Shown: positions 7,785 to 15,649, numbered from the stretch's first letter. The stretch is 54,091 nucleotides of DNA from Pseudoxanthomonas mexicana (GCF_010093385.1 NZ_PDWV01000024.1:1-54091), one strand, 5' to 3'. Translations and numbers: made by a program. Notes: generated from the sequence alone by a model not told the origin.

Positions 7785-8495
7785 ATGAACACCCAACCGA
7801 ACGACCATATCGTGAAGAGTTACGACGAAGAACAGCGCCGCATCGTGGCCGAGATCGTGCGCATGGGCGAAACCGCCGTGGCCCAGCTGGAAGCCGCGCT
7901 GGACGTGGTCGAACGCCGGGACGACAAGGCCGCGCAGCGCATCATCGCCAACGACGAGGCCATCGACGCCATCGAGCACCAGGTCAGCCATGACGTGATG
8001 CACCTGGCCCTGCGTGGCCCGATGGCGCGCGACCTGCGCGAGATCCTCGCCGGCCTGCGCATCCCGGCCGACATTGAGCGCATCGGCGACTACGCCGCCA
8101 ACGTGGCCAAGCGCTCCATCGCGCTGAACGTGTCGCCGCCGATGCCGCAGATCACCGGCCTGCGCGCGCTCGGCAAGCTGGCGGCCCGGCAGGTCCGCGA
8201 CGTGCTGGTGGCCTACCAGAACAGCGATGCCGAGCAGGCCGTGCAGGTGCGCGCGCGCGACGCCGAACTGGATGCGCACTACACCGCGCTGTTCCGCGAA
8301 CTGCTGACCTACATGATGGAAGACCCGCGCAACATCACGCCGTGCACCCATCTGCTGTTCATGGCCAAGAACCTGGAACGGATCGGCGACCACGCCACCA
8401 ACATCGCCGAGAACGTGTGGTTCCTGGTGCATGGCGACCAGCCGCTGCCGCCGCGCGACAAGCGCGACGAGACCAGCACCACCGGCGCGGTCTGA
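7785..8495 (+). CDS. phoU: Phosphate signalling protein PhoU
   Basis: Cytoplasmic regulator that couples Pst transport to PhoR/PhoB and dampens the Pho response when phosphate is ample. The protein is 236 residues of two three-helix bundles, each with the metal-site signature (ADIERIGDYAANVAK near residues 103-117 and LERIGDHATNIAE in the second half). It starts 8 bases after pstB and is followed by an intrinsic terminator, so it ends the operon. No phoB or phoR lies in the window. Confidence 0.95.
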   Translation: MNTQPNDHIVKSYDEEQRRIVAEIVRMGETAVAQLEAALDVVERRDDKAAQRIIANDEAIDAIEHQVSHDVMHLALRGPMARDLREILAGLRIPADIERIGDYAANVAKRSIALNVSPPMPQITGLRALGKLAARQVRDVLVAYQNSDAEQAVQVRARDAELDAHYTALFRELLTYMMEDPRNITPCTHLLFMAKNLERIGDHATNIAENVWFLVHGDQPLPPRDKRDETSTTGAV

Positions 8496-8520
8496 CCCGT
8501 ACCGCAACGCAGCACCCGGA

Positions 8521-8552
8521 ACGCCCCGCCCTGCGGGGCGTTTCCGTTTCCG
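8521..8552 (+). terminator. Intrinsic terminator of the pst-phoU operon
   Basis: The stem ACGCCCCGC (8521-8529) / GCGGGGCGT (8533-8541) is followed by TTCCGTTTCC. It isolates the following RiPP cassette from Pho-driven transcription. Confidence 0.85.
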
Positions 8553-8587
8553 CCCGGCGCGCATACGAACCGCTAACAAGGCGCGGC

Positions 8588-8593
8588 TACAAT
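8588..8593 (+). promoter_or_regulatory. Possible -10 element for hvfA
   Basis: TACAAT lies 49 bases before the hvfA start, after the phoU terminator. No convincing sigma-70 -35 box was found 16-18 bases upstream, so an activator or alternative sigma factor is possible. Weak evidence. Confidence 0.3.
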
Positions 8594-8642
8594 CCCGGCA
8601 CGCCGGTGCGGATCCCCCGCACCTTCCCGGGAGAGAGACCAG

Positions 8643-9056
8643 ATGTCCAAGACCACCACCAAACCCGCCGCCGTGGCCGTCGCGCTGGCCGGCGGCATCC
8701 TGCTGGCCGGCTCGACGTTCGCGATGGAACCCCTGGCGCAGGGTTACCTGCTGGCCGCACCCGAGGCCGCGAAGGCGGGCGAAGGCAAATGTGGCGAAGG
8801 CAAGTGCGGCGAGGGCAAATGCGGCATGGCCAAGGCCGACACCGACAAGGACGGCAAGGTCTCGCAGGCCGAATTCGACGCCATGCACCCTGGCCAGGCG
8901 GCGATGTTCGCCGGGATGGACACCAACAAGGACGGGTTCATCGACGCTGCCGAGCACAAGGCCAGCACCGGCGCCAAGGGTGCCGAGGGCAAATGCGGTG
9001 AAGGCAAGTGCGGCGAGGGCAAGTGCGGCGGCGACAAGAAGACCGGCGACAAGTGA
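8643..9056 (+). CDS. hvfA: HvfA-like RiPP metallophore precursor with EGKCG arrays and EF-hand pair
   Basis: Predicted secreted precursor peptide of 137 residues. The ATG at 8643 follows GGGAGAGAGACC. The order is: signal peptide (about residues 1-27, cleavage near TFA-ME); three EGKCG motifs (residues 47-61); an EF-hand loop DTDKDGKVSQAE (66-77); a second EF-hand loop DTNKDGFIDAAE (93-104); three more EGKCG motifs (115-129); and a Lys-rich tail. The only cysteines are the six in EGKCG (50, 55, 60, 118, 123, 128). EGKCG is the motif that HvfB-type multinuclear iron oxygenases convert to copper-binding oxazolone/thioamide groups in Haemophilus HvfA. The next two genes are such an enzyme and its partner. 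The embedded calmodulin-like EF-hand pair suggests additional calcium binding. That and the metal specificity are inferences. Confidence 0.85.
   Translation: MSKTTTKPAAVAVALAGGILLAGSTFAMEPLAQGYLLAAPEAAKAGEGKCGEGKCGEGKCGMAKADTDKDGKVSQAEFDAMHPGQAAMFAGMDTNKDGFIDAAEHKASTGAKGAEGKCGEGKCGEGKCGGDKKTGDK
8781..8825 (+). repeat. First 15-base tandem repeat array (3 x EGKCG)
   Basis: Three consecutive 15-base units encode EGKCG. A second three-unit array lies at 8985-9029. Units differ only at third codon positions (GAA/GAG, AAA/AAG, TGT/TGC), so the amino-acid pattern is what is conserved. Confidence 0.9.
8985..9029 (+). repeat. Second 15-base tandem repeat array (3 x EGKCG)
   Basis: Three 15-base units encode EGKCG after the EF-hand pair, matching the array at 8781-8825. 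Confidence 0.9.
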
Positions 9057-9067
9057 GTCCATGAGCG

Positions 9068-9095
9068 CGGATCCCGGCATCGTGGCCGGGATCCG
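9068..9095 (+). other. Perfect hairpin between precursor and maturase genes
   Basis: CGGATCCCGGC (9068-9078) and GCCGGGATCCG (9085-9095) form an 11-base perfect stem with a 6-base loop, directly after the hvfA stop and 12 bases before the maturase start. There is no T tract. It probably sets the ratio of precursor to enzyme by stabilising hvfA mRNA or reducing readthrough (inferred). Confidence 0.7.
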
Positions 9096-9107
9096 GCTCC
9101 GCGCCGC

Positions 9108-9959
9108 ATGACGACACGCCTTCCCTCCGCGTCCGCAGGCCTGGGCCTGCGACGCGCCCTGCTCGACGACCTGCGGGGAGCACCCGCGGGCACGTTCGAC
9201 GTCCTCGAATGTGCCCCGGACAACTGGATCGGGGTCGGTGGTCGTCTCGGGGAAGCCCTGCACGACCTTTCATCGCAATACCCGCTGACCTGCCACGGAC
9301 TGTCGCTGTCGCTCGGCGGCATGGCCCCGCTGGACGACACCTTCCTCGCCCGCACGCGCCGCTTCCTCGACCAGCACGACGTCGTCCTGTACAGCGAGCA
9401 CCTGAGCTACTGCGCGGACGACGGCCACCTGTATGACCTGATGCCGATCCCCTTCACCGAGGAAGCCGTACACCATGTCGCCGCGCGCATCCGCCAGGCG
9501 CAGGATGCGCTGGGCCGGCGCATCGCGGTGGAGAACGTCTCCTACTACGCGGCCCCCTACCAGGCGATGGCGGAAGCCGACTTCATCGATGCGGTGCTGG
9601 AAGAGGCCGATTGCGACCTGCTGCTGGACGTCAACAACCTCTTCGTCAACGCCATCAACCATGGCTACGACGCGCGGAACTTCCTCGCCCGCATGCCGTC
9701 CGCGCGGATCGTCTCGTATCACGTCGCCGGCCATTACGACGAAGCCGACGACCTGAAAGTGGACACGCATGGTGCGCCGGGGAAGGACGTCGTGTGGTCG
9801 CTGCTGGCGCTGGCCTACGAACGGCACGGCGTGCCCCCCCCCCTGCTGGAGCGGGATTTCAACTTCCCGCCGCTGGCCGAACTCGCCGCGGAAGTGCAGC
9901 GGATCCGCGACCTGCAATCCGCACACGCCGGCACGGCGGCGCGCATGGCCCATGGCTGA
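9108..9959 (+). CDS. hvfB: MNIO-type RiPP maturase (DUF692, HvfB/BufB-like)
   Basis: Predicted multinuclear non-heme iron oxygenase that modifies the precursor cysteines in the cytoplasm before export. The 283 residues form a TIM-barrel DUF692 protein. Candidate metal ligands and conserved motifs are His63 in [10 protein letters not shown], His98 in YSEHLSY, Glu142-Asn143 in VENVSYY, Asp174 with Asn176-Asn177 in [15 protein letters not shown], His205 and His209 in HVAGH, Asp219 and His221 in VDTHG, and Glu249 in ERDFNFP. All key positions of the family are present. The 3' end overlaps the partner gene by 8 bases. Family assignment is firm. The exact chemistry (oxazolone/thioamide or thiooxazole) is inferred from the EGKCG substrate. 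Confidence 0.92.
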   Translation: MTTRLPSASAGLGLRRALLDDLRGAPAGTFDVLECAPDNWIGVGGRLGEALHDLSSQYPLTCHGLSLSLGGMAPLDDTFLARTRRFLDQHDVVLYSEHLSYCADDGHLYDLMPIPFTEEAVHHVAARIRQAQDALGRRIAVENVSYYAAPYQAMAEADFIDAVLEEADCDLLLDVNNLFVNAINHGYDARNFLARMPSARIVSYHVAGHYDEADDLKVDTHGAPGKDVVWSLLALAYERHGVPPPLLERDFNFPPLAELAAEVQRIRDLQSAHAGTAARMAHG

Positions 9960-10719
9960 CACCCTGCAAGACCAGCAGTTCGCGCTCTCCCGCCACCTGC
10001 GCGATCCCTCTCATCCGCCGCCGCCCGGCATCGAGGAACGTCGGCTCGCGATCTATCGCGACCTGTTCTTCAACAATATCGAGAGCCTGCTGGCGGGCAA
10101 TTTCCCGGTGATCCGACAAACGCTGCGAGACGACGCCTGGCGCCGCCTCGTGCGCAGCTTCTACGCCCGGCACCGTAGCCAGACCCCGTTGTTTCCCGAG
10201 ATCGCGCGCGAGTTCATCCGCTTCCTGGAAACCCGCACCGGCGACAGCGACCCGCCGTGGCTGCGCGAACTGGCGCATTACGAATGGGTGGAACTGGCGC
10301 TGCAGATCGCCGACGACGCCACGCCGTCGCACGATCCCCGCGGCGACCTGCTCGCGGACGTGCCCGTCGTGTCGCCCTTTGCCTGGGCACTGGCCTACCA
10401 GTGGCCCGTGCACCGCATCGGTCCGGACTTCCAGCCCGACCTGCCGCCGCCGGAGCCGACCCTGCTGCTGGTACGCCGCGACGCCAGCCACCAGGTGCGC
10501 TTCGCCGCGATCTCGCCGCTGGTCTATCGCCTGATCGAATTGCTCGGCGAAGGCCGCCGCAGCGGGAGCGACGTACTGCGGCACCTGGCGACGGAGGCGG
10601 GCGTGGATGACGTGCCGGCCTTCGTCGACCAGGGAGCCGCGATGCTCGTGCGCATGCGCGATGAAGGCACCCTGCTGGGTACCGCCGGAGCCCCGTTTCC
10701 CAGCGTGGGAGCGACGTAA
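9952..10719 (+). CDS. hvfC: DUF2063 partner of the MNIO maturase (HvfC/BufC-like)
   Basis: Predicted substrate-recognition partner of the MNIO enzyme, 255 residues. The N-terminal DUF2063 domain (about residues 8-95, with [19 protein letters not shown] and NFPVIRQTL) is followed by a winged-helix-like C-terminal half proposed in this family to bind the precursor leader. The ATG at 9952 overlaps the maturase gene by 8 bases, as expected for a complex. The C-terminal residues VGAT and the TAA stop are encoded by a REP palindrome starting at 10705, so the native C-terminus was altered or trimmed by that insertion. No DoxX-type fourth gene (HvfD/BufD) follows. Confidence 0.88.
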   Translation: MADTLQDQQFALSRHLRDPSHPPPPGIEERRLAIYRDLFFNNIESLLAGNFPVIRQTLRDDAWRRLVRSFYARHRSQTPLFPEIAREFIRFLETRTGDSDPPWLRELAHYEWVELALQIADDATPSHDPRGDLLADVPVVSPFAWALAYQWPVHRIGPDFQPDLPPPEPTLLLVRRDASHQVRFAAISPLVYRLIELLGEGRRSGSDVLRHLATEAGVDDVPAFVDQGAAMLVRMRDEGTLLGTAGAPFPSVGAT

Positions 10720-10769
10720 GTCGCGATCGCTTTACCCGGTCCGTGCATCGCGACTCACGTCGCTCCCAC
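10705..10769. repeat. REP-type palindrome overlapping the hvfC 3' end
   Basis: The left arm starting GTGGGAGCGACGTAAGTCGC (10705-10727) and the right arm (10747-10769) are inverted copies. The left arm supplies the last four codons and the stop of hvfC. Confidence 0.88.
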
Positions 10770-10827
10770 GCTTGCGATTCCACCTCCCGTCGGAGTCCGG
10801 CCGCAGGGACCTGCTACCCTTTCCCTC

Positions 10828-11457
10828 ATGGAAAACACCGCCGAACCCGTCCGCACCACCCCCATGGCCCGCCGCTTCCGCGGCTACCTGCCCGTCGTGG
10901 TGGACGTGGAGACCGGCGGCTTCGACTGGAACCGCCACGCCCTGCTCGAACTGGCCGCCGTGCCGCTGGATCTGGACGAGAACGGCCTGCTGGTGATGGG
11001 CACCACTTCCAGCGTGCACCTGCACCCGGCGCCCGGCACCGAGATCGACCCCAAGTCGCTGGAGGTCACCGGGATCGACCTGGATCATCCGTTCCGCTTC
11101 GCCAAGCACGAGAAGGAGGCGCTGGACCATGTGTTCGCGCCGGTGCGCGCGGCGGTGAAGAAGCACGGCTGCCAGCGCGCGATCCTGGTGGGCCACAACG
11201 CGCACTTCGACCTGAACTTCCTCAATGCGGCGGTGGCGCGGGTCGGCCACAAGCGCAACCCGTTCCATCCCTTCAGCGTGTTCGACACGGTGACGCTGGC
11301 CGGCGTGGCCTATGGCCAGACCGTACTGGCGCGGGCCGTCGCCGCCGCCGGCTTCGACTGGAACGCCGAAGACGCGCACTCCGCCGTCTACGATGCCGAG
11401 CAGACCGCGCGCCTGTTCTGCACCATCGCCAACGCCTGGCCCAAGCCACTGGGCTGA
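10828..11457 (+). CDS. rnt: Ribonuclease T
   Basis: 3'-5' exoribonuclease that trims tRNA 3' ends and matures stable RNAs, 209 residues. It has the DEDDh exonuclease fold. Asp26 and Glu28 lie in [11 protein letters not shown], followed by the [11 protein letters not shown] motif and the terminal [12 protein letters not shown] motif with catalytic His and Asp. Length matches E. coli RNase T (215). The N-terminal 15 residues are variable, and the Met at 13 is an alternative start. The gene stands alone on the plus strand between the RiPP cassette and the convergent exporter. Confidence 0.93.
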   Translation: MENTAEPVRTTPMARRFRGYLPVVVDVETGGFDWNRHALLELAAVPLDLDENGLLVMGTTSSVHLHPAPGTEIDPKSLEVTGIDLDHPFRFAKHEKEALDHVFAPVRAAVKKHGCQRAILVGHNAHFDLNFLNAAVARVGHKRNPFHPFSVFDTVTLAGVAYGQTVLARAVAAAGFDWNAEDAHSAVYDAEQTARLFCTIANAWPKPLG

Positions 11458-11475
11458 AGCGTCCTGCCGGCGCCA

Positions 11476-11553
11476 CCCTGCCACTGACCGCGCTCCAGGC
11501 CGACATCGTCGCCCGGCGGATCGACGCCATCGTCATTGCGTCCACCGCTCCCG
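11476..11553 (+). pseudogene. Possible relic of a macro-domain gene start
   Basis: One frame across the rnt/rhtA gap reads PLTALQADIVARRIDAIV. This resembles the first strand-helix of bacterial macro-domain (ADP-ribose-binding, YmdB-like) proteins, where the family continues with NAAN and a GGGG loop. Here that is replaced by unrelated residues. No start codon or remaining domain is present, so at most this is a decayed fragment. Weak evidence, based on about 18 residues. Confidence 0.3.
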
Positions 11554-11619
11554 GCAGGCCGGGCGTGGTGTTCTGCTGCCATCTCCGTACGACCTGGCGC
11601 GCTGTCGCGCCCTGCCCGC

Positions 11620-12510
11620 CTAGCCTTCGCCGCTGCCCGCCGAGTCCACCGGCGGCCGTGCGGTCATCGCCGCGCCCGCCGATGCGACGATGATCGCGCC
11701 GATCGCCAGCCACTGCAGCACGGTGAGTTGTTCGTGCAGGAATAGCAGGCCGCACAGTGCACCGATGGCGGGCTCCAGGCTCATCAGCATGCCGAAGGTA
11801 CGCGTCGGCAGTTTCGTCAGCGCCACCATCTCCAGGCTGTAGGGCAGCGCGGTGGACAACAGCGCCACCCCGAACGCGATGGGCAGCAGCGCGGGCGAGA
11901 GCAGCGCGGTGCCTGCATGCGCCACGCCGAACGGCACGGCGACCAGTGCGGCGATGGAGGTGCCCAAGGCGACGGTCTGCGGTCCGTGGTCGTTGCCGGC
12001 CTTCTGCCCGAACACGATGTACAGCGCCCAGCACGTACCCGCGCCGAGCGCATAGGCCGCACCGACGGGGTCCAATGCCTGCGTACCCTGCTCCGGTACC
12101 AGCAGCACCAGTCCCAGCACGGCCAGTGCGACCCAGACCACGTCGCGCAGGTGGCGCGAGCCGAACAGCGCCACCGCCAATGGACCGGTGAACTCCAGCG
12201 CGATGGCGATGCCCAGAGGCACCGTTTCCAGCGACTTGTAGAACATCAGGTTCATCAGGCCCAGCGAGATGCCGTACGCCAGCAGCGCGGGCCACTGGTG
12301 CCGCTGGACGCGCATGCGCCAGGGGCGGAACACCGCGACCAGCAGCAGCGTCGCCAAGGCCAGGCGCAGCGCGGTTGCGCCCGTCGCCCCGACGGCGGGA
12401 AACAGATGCTTGGCCAGCGATGCGCCCGACTGGATGGAGACCATGGCGACCAGCAGCAGGGCGATCGGCTGCCAGCGCGATGCGGCGGGAGATGACGAGA
12501 CGAAGTTCAT
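11620..12510 (-). CDS. rhtA: EamA/DMT-family exporter, RhtA-like (threonine/homoserine efflux)
   Basis: Inner-membrane drug/metabolite transporter of 296 residues, with ten predicted spans in two EamA halves. It matches E. coli RhtA closely along its whole length, including VAMVSIQSGASLAKHLFP, TALRLALATL, LEFTGPLAVALFGSR, STALPYSLEMVALT and PTRTFG. That supports efflux of amino acids such as threonine or homoserine. The gene is divergent from an XRE-cupin regulator. The two palindromes in the 120-base gap lie within the likely promoters of both genes. Confidence 0.85.
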   Translation of the reverse strand: MNFVSSSPAASRWQPIALLLVAMVSIQSGASLAKHLFPAVGATGATALRLALATLLLVAVFRPWRMRVQRHQWPALLAYGISLGLMNLMFYKSLETVPLGIAIALEFTGPLAVALFGSRHLRDVVWVALAVLGLVLLVPEQGTQALDPVGAAYALGAGTCWALYIVFGQKAGNDHGPQTVALGTSIAALVAVPFGVAHAGTALLSPALLPIAFGVALLSTALPYSLEMVALTKLPTRTFGMLMSLEPAIGALCGLLFLHEQLTVLQWLAIGAIIVASAGAAMTARPPVDSAGSGEG

Positions 12511-12564
12511 GGGGAAAACTTTCTGTCAGGGCACGCGGAGCGCCCTGTGCTTGTGGGGGGATAC

Positions 12565-12588
12565 GATTGCGCACTATATTGCGCAATC
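12565..12588. promoter_or_regulatory. Operator 1 (24-base palindrome) between exporter and regulator
   Basis: A 24-base dyad with a single mismatch and core TTGCGCAC-TATATTGCGCAA, centred at 12576.5. It shares the half-site TATTGCGCA with operator 2, whose centre is 35 bases away. It probably binds the divergent XRE-cupin protein. Confidence 0.7.
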
Positions 12589-12602
12589 GAAAGCTTAGCT
12601 GA

Positions 12603-12620
12603 TGCGCAATATATTGCGCA
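12603..12620. promoter_or_regulatory. Operator 2 (18-base perfect palindrome)
   Basis: TGCGCAATATATTGCGCA is a perfect dyad ending 10 bases before the regulator start codon. Its AT-rich core could overlap a -10 element. It probably mediates autoregulation and control of the divergent exporter. Confidence 0.72.
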
Positions 12621-12630
12621 ACCCCTCTCC

Positions 12631-13167
12631 ATGAGCGTACTCGAACACGTGGCCGAGAACGTCCGCCGCCTGCGGACCGCCGCCGGACTCAGCCAGCAGG
12701 CCCTGGCCGAGACGGCCGACGTCAGCCGGCGGATGCTGGTCGGCATCGAATCCGGCGACGCCAATGTCAGCCTGAACACCCTGGACCGCATCGCTGAAGC
12801 GCTGCAGGTCAGCTTCGCCGATCTGGTGAAGGCCCCTGCCCGGGATCTGCGCCGGATCGAAGCCCTCGCCTGGAGCGGCAGTACGCCCGGCTCGCAGGCC
12901 GTGCTGTTGGCCACCGCGCCCGCGGCGCACGATGTCGAACTCTGGGCGTGGACGCTGATGCCCGGAGATCGCTACACCTCGGGCGCCGATCCCGCCGGCT
13001 GGCACGAGATGTTCTACGTCATCGAGGGACGGCTGACGGTGGAACTGCCCAGTGGCGAGCAGGCGATCGACGCGGGCGACTTCTTCGTCTTCCCCAGCGA
13101 TTGCCGCTACGCCTACCGCAACGACGGGGAGACGCCGTTGCGCTTCATCCGCAACGTCGTGCACTGA
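12631..13167 (+). CDS. XRE-family transcriptional regulator with C-terminal cupin
   Basis: 178 residues. The helix-turn-helix (about 5-62, including RTAAGLSQQALAETADVSRRML) is followed by a linker and a cupin_2 sensor domain (about 95-175, with GWHEMFYVIEGRLTVEL and DFFVFPSDCRY). The ATG at 12631 was chosen because the longer frame would translate through both operators. XRE-cupin proteins usually sense a small molecule, often an amino acid or amine, through the cupin. Divergence from rhtA and the shared operators suggest that it controls the exporter. The ligand is unknown. Confidence 0.85.
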   Translation: MSVLEHVAENVRRLRTAAGLSQQALAETADVSRRMLVGIESGDANVSLNTLDRIAEALQVSFADLVKAPARDLRRIEALAWSGSTPGSQAVLLATAPAAHDVELWAWTLMPGDRYTSGADPAGWHEMFYVIEGRLTVELPSGEQAIDAGDFFVFPSDCRYAYRNDGETPLRFIRNVVH

Positions 13168-13179
13168 GCAACATGCGCA

Positions 13180-14370
13180 TCACTTCGCCGGGGCGATACC
13201 GTGCCGGCGCAGGATGTCGCGCACCCGATCCAGCGGAATCGCTTCGACCGTCTCGCCGTTGCCGCTGATCGTGGTCGCCATGAAGATCGCGTTGTAGATC
13301 GCCTCCTCGACGGCCTCTACGCTGGCCTGGAACACCGCGCTCATCTGCTCGTTGGCCAGTTCCGAGGTGTCCAGCCTCGGGGCATCGAAGGCATGGCGGA
13401 CCGAGTCCGCGGTGGAGAACGCGAGCACATAGTCGCCACTGCCGTTGGACGCCGAACTGCCGGTGCGGCCCAGGCCCATCATCGCGCGCGAGGCGACGCG
13501 ACGCAGGTTGCGGTCGCCCAGCGGCGCATCGGTGGCGATGACGATGATGATGGAACCGTCCCCGCGGTCGTCCGCCAGGCCTCGCGGACCGTCGGTGCTG
13601 GCCGCCACTGCGTTCTGGAATGCATAGCGGTCGAGCTCGCGCCCGACCGGCGCACCCGCCACCTGCAGCACGCCTCCGAAATTGGCCTGCACCAGCACGC
13701 CCACCGTCCATCCGCCCAGCGATGCGGGCAGCCTGCGCGAGGAGGTGCCGATACCGCCTTTCCAGCCGAACGCCACGGTGCCGGTGCCCGCTCCCACGCT
13801 GCCTTCCTGCACGTGGCCGCCGCTGGCCGTCTCCAGCGCGCGCCGCACGGCCTGGGCGGTGACAGGGCGCGCGCGGATGTCGTTGAGTCCCCCATCGTTG
13901 GTCTCGCCGACCACCACGTTGAGCGACCGTACCTGCTGCATGTCCGGACGCTCCAGCATCCACGCCGCCATCGCATCGGCGGCCTTCCACACGCACAAGG
14001 TGCAGGTCAGCACGATGGGCGTTTCCAGTTCGCCCAGTTCGTTCACCTGGGTGCTGCCGATGAACTTGCCGAAGCCGTTGCCGACATGCACGGCGGCAGG
14101 CACGCGCGAACGGTAGGGATTGCCGGGATGCGGCAGGATCGCGGTGACGCCGGTGCGCACGGTGTCGCCTTCCACCAAGGTCACCTGGCCGACTCGCACG
14201 CCGGCCACGTCGGTGATCGCGTTGTGCGTGCCGGGGGCGAAGATGCCCGGCGCCACGCCGAGGTCGCGTGCACGCGCGCGGGGCGCGTCCTGCGCGAAGG
14301 TGCCGGCGGAAACGACGGCCAGCAGCAACGCCGCCAGCCGGATCGGAGAACGGTGCGGCGCTGCAGGCAT
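13180..14370 (-). CDS. P1-family (S58, DmpA-like) aminopeptidase, secreted
   Basis: Self-processing Ntn-like hydrolase of the DmpA/L-aminopeptidase D-esterase family, 396 residues. It has an N-terminal signal peptide (to about AQDA, residue 29). The autocleavage site EG-SVGAGTG has Gly190/Ser191, Ser191 being the predicted new N-terminal nucleophile of the beta chain. Other family segments are VGQVTLVEG, HVGNGFGKFIG, NDGGLNDIRARPVT and IVIATDAPL. It is probably periplasmic. The substrate (N-terminal amino acids of peptides or amides) is family knowledge. It starts about 10 bases after rlmB on the same strand. Confidence 0.85.
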   Translation of the reverse strand: MPAAPHRSPIRLAALLLAVVSAGTFAQDAPRARARDLGVAPGIFAPGTHNAITDVAGVRVGQVTLVEGDTVRTGVTAILPHPGNPYRSRVPAAVHVGNGFGKFIGSTQVNELGELETPIVLTCTLCVWKAADAMAAWMLERPDMQQVRSLNVVVGETNDGGLNDIRARPVTAQAVRRALETASGGHVQEGSVGAGTGTVAFGWKGGIGTSSRRLPASLGGWTVGVLVQANFGGVLQVAGAPVGRELDRYAFQNAVAASTDGPRGLADDRGDGSIIIVIATDAPLGDRNLRRVASRAMMGLGRTGSSASNGSGDYVLAFSTADSVRHAFDAPRLDTSELANEQMSAVFQASVEAVEEAIYNAIFMATTISGNGETVEAIPLDRVRDILRRHGIAPAK

Positions 14371-14380
14371 GCGGATTCCC

Positions 14381-15124
14381 TTATTGGCGTTGGCGGACGG
14401 CTTCGAACAGGGTGACGCCGGCGGCGACCGACACGTTGAGGCTCTCGATCTCGCCGGGCATGGGAATCTTCACCAGGCCATCGCAGTGCTCGCGCGTCAG
14501 CCGGCGCAGGCCGTCGGCCTCGCCGCCCAGCACCAGCGCGACGTTGCCGCGCAGGTCGAGTGAATACAGCGACGCCTCGGCTTCACCCGCCAGGCCATAG
14601 ATCCAGACGCCGAGCTGCTGCAGGTCGCGCAGGCAGCGCGAGAGGTTGGTGACTTGCACCACCGGGATGCGGTCGGCCGCACCGGCCGAGGTCTTGCGCA
14701 CGGTGGCGTTGACGCCCACCGACTTGTCCTTGGGAATCACCACCGCAGTGACGCCGGCACCGGCGGCGCTGCGCAGGCACGCGCCCAGGTTGTGCGGGTC
14801 CTGCACGCCGTCCAGCACCAACAGCAGCGCCTTGCCTTCGGCGGCTTCCACCAGGCCCTGCAGCTCGCCCTCGTCCCAGCTCTTGGCGGCGGCATAGCGG
14901 GCGGCGACGCCCTGGTGGCGCAACGAGCCGGCCACGCCGTCCAGCGCCTGCCCGGTGACGCGGCGCACATCGATGCCCTTGCGGCGCGCGTTCTCTTCGA
15001 TCTCGGTCAGGCGCGCGTTCTTGCTGCCGCCCTCGACCAGCACCTCGCGCACGTTGTCGGCGTCGTTCTCGATGGCCGAGGCCACCGCATTGACGCCGAC
15101 GATCCACTGGTTCTGCTTGCTCAT
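14381..15124 (-). CDS. rlmB: 23S rRNA (guanosine-2251-2'-O)-methyltransferase RlmB
   Basis: SpoU-class SAM-dependent methyltransferase that modifies G2251 in the ribosomal P loop. The 247 residues comprise an N-terminal substrate-binding domain (WIVGVNAVASAIE...) and a knotted SPOUT domain with motif 1 DPHNLGACLRSA, motif 2 LVLGGEADGLRRL and motif 3 IPMPGEIESLNVSVAAG. Length equals E. coli RlmB (243). Its frequent neighbour rnr is two genes upstream on the same strand, as in other proteobacteria. Confidence 0.93.
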   Translation of the reverse strand: MSKQNQWIVGVNAVASAIENDADNVREVLVEGGSKNARLTEIEENARRKGIDVRRVTGQALDGVAGSLRHQGVAARYAAAKSWDEGELQGLVEAAEGKALLLVLDGVQDPHNLGACLRSAAGAGVTAVVIPKDKSVGVNATVRKTSAGAADRIPVVQVTNLSRCLRDLQQLGVWIYGLAGEAEASLYSLDLRGNVALVLGGEADGLRRLTREHCDGLVKIPMPGEIESLNVSVAAGVTLFEAVRQRQ

Positions 15125-15175
15125 GCGCTGTACGGCCGCGTTGGAAAGGCCGGCATTATCGCATCGACCGCCCGG

Positions 15176-15649
15176 TCAGCGCGGCGGCCAGGCCGGCGTG
15201 TCGTGGTCCGGATGCTGGTAGGAGACGACGCCGGCGAGGAAGGCGGCCGCGGCCTCGTCCTCCTCGGTACGCCGCTGCGGCAGCGCCGGCAGGTCGTCCA
15301 CATAGGGCAGCTTGCCCTCCACGCCGTACTGCACCCACGGCGCCAGGGGGCGGGGATCATCGAACGCGCCCGCCGCCACCGCCACGCCATCCGGCGCCTC
15401 GTAGGTCAACGGCGTGCCGCAGTCGGCGCAGAAGCCGCGGCGGACCACGTTGGACGACTGGAACCGCTTCGGCTCACCGCGTGTCCATTCCAGTACCGCA
15501 CCGCGCGTGGACACCAATGGCGCGTAGTAGGCACCGAACGCCTTCTGGCACATGCGGCAATGGCAGATGGACGCGTCGTTCAAGTCGCCGGTGACGCAGA
15601 AGCGGATCGCACCGCATTGGCAGCCGCCGGTGTGGATTTGGGTGGACAT
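15176..15649 (-). CDS. GFA-family (CENP-V/GFA domain) zinc protein
   Basis: 157 residues. Zinc-binding cysteines are arranged as in glutathione-dependent formaldehyde-activating enzyme: C10-X-C12 (GGCQCGAIRF), C29-X-C31-X2-C34 (ICHCRMC), and C74-X2-C77 (FCADCGTPL). The ATG at 15649 was chosen because upstream sequence in this frame runs into a repeat and is not part of the family. The enzymatic role in this organism is unknown. The gene sits between rlmB and rnr and interrupts that pair. Confidence 0.85.
   Translation of the reverse strand: MSTQIHTGGCQCGAIRFCVTGDLNDASICHCRMCQKAFGAYYAPLVSTRGAVLEWTRGEPKRFQSSNVVRRGFCADCGTPLTYEAPDGVAVAAGAFDDPRPLAPWVQYGVEGKLPYVDDLPALPQRRTEEDEAAAAFLAGVVSYQHPDHDTPAWPPR

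Noticed and set aside
8781..9029. Regular 15-base repeats considered as a CRISPR or satellite array
   Set aside because: Units are contiguous, in frame, vary only at third positions and encode EGKCG. There are no spacers.
12565..12620. Twin palindromes considered as an attachment site or recombination core
   Set aside because: No integrase or mobile gene is nearby. Position between divergent promoters with an HTH gene fits operators better.
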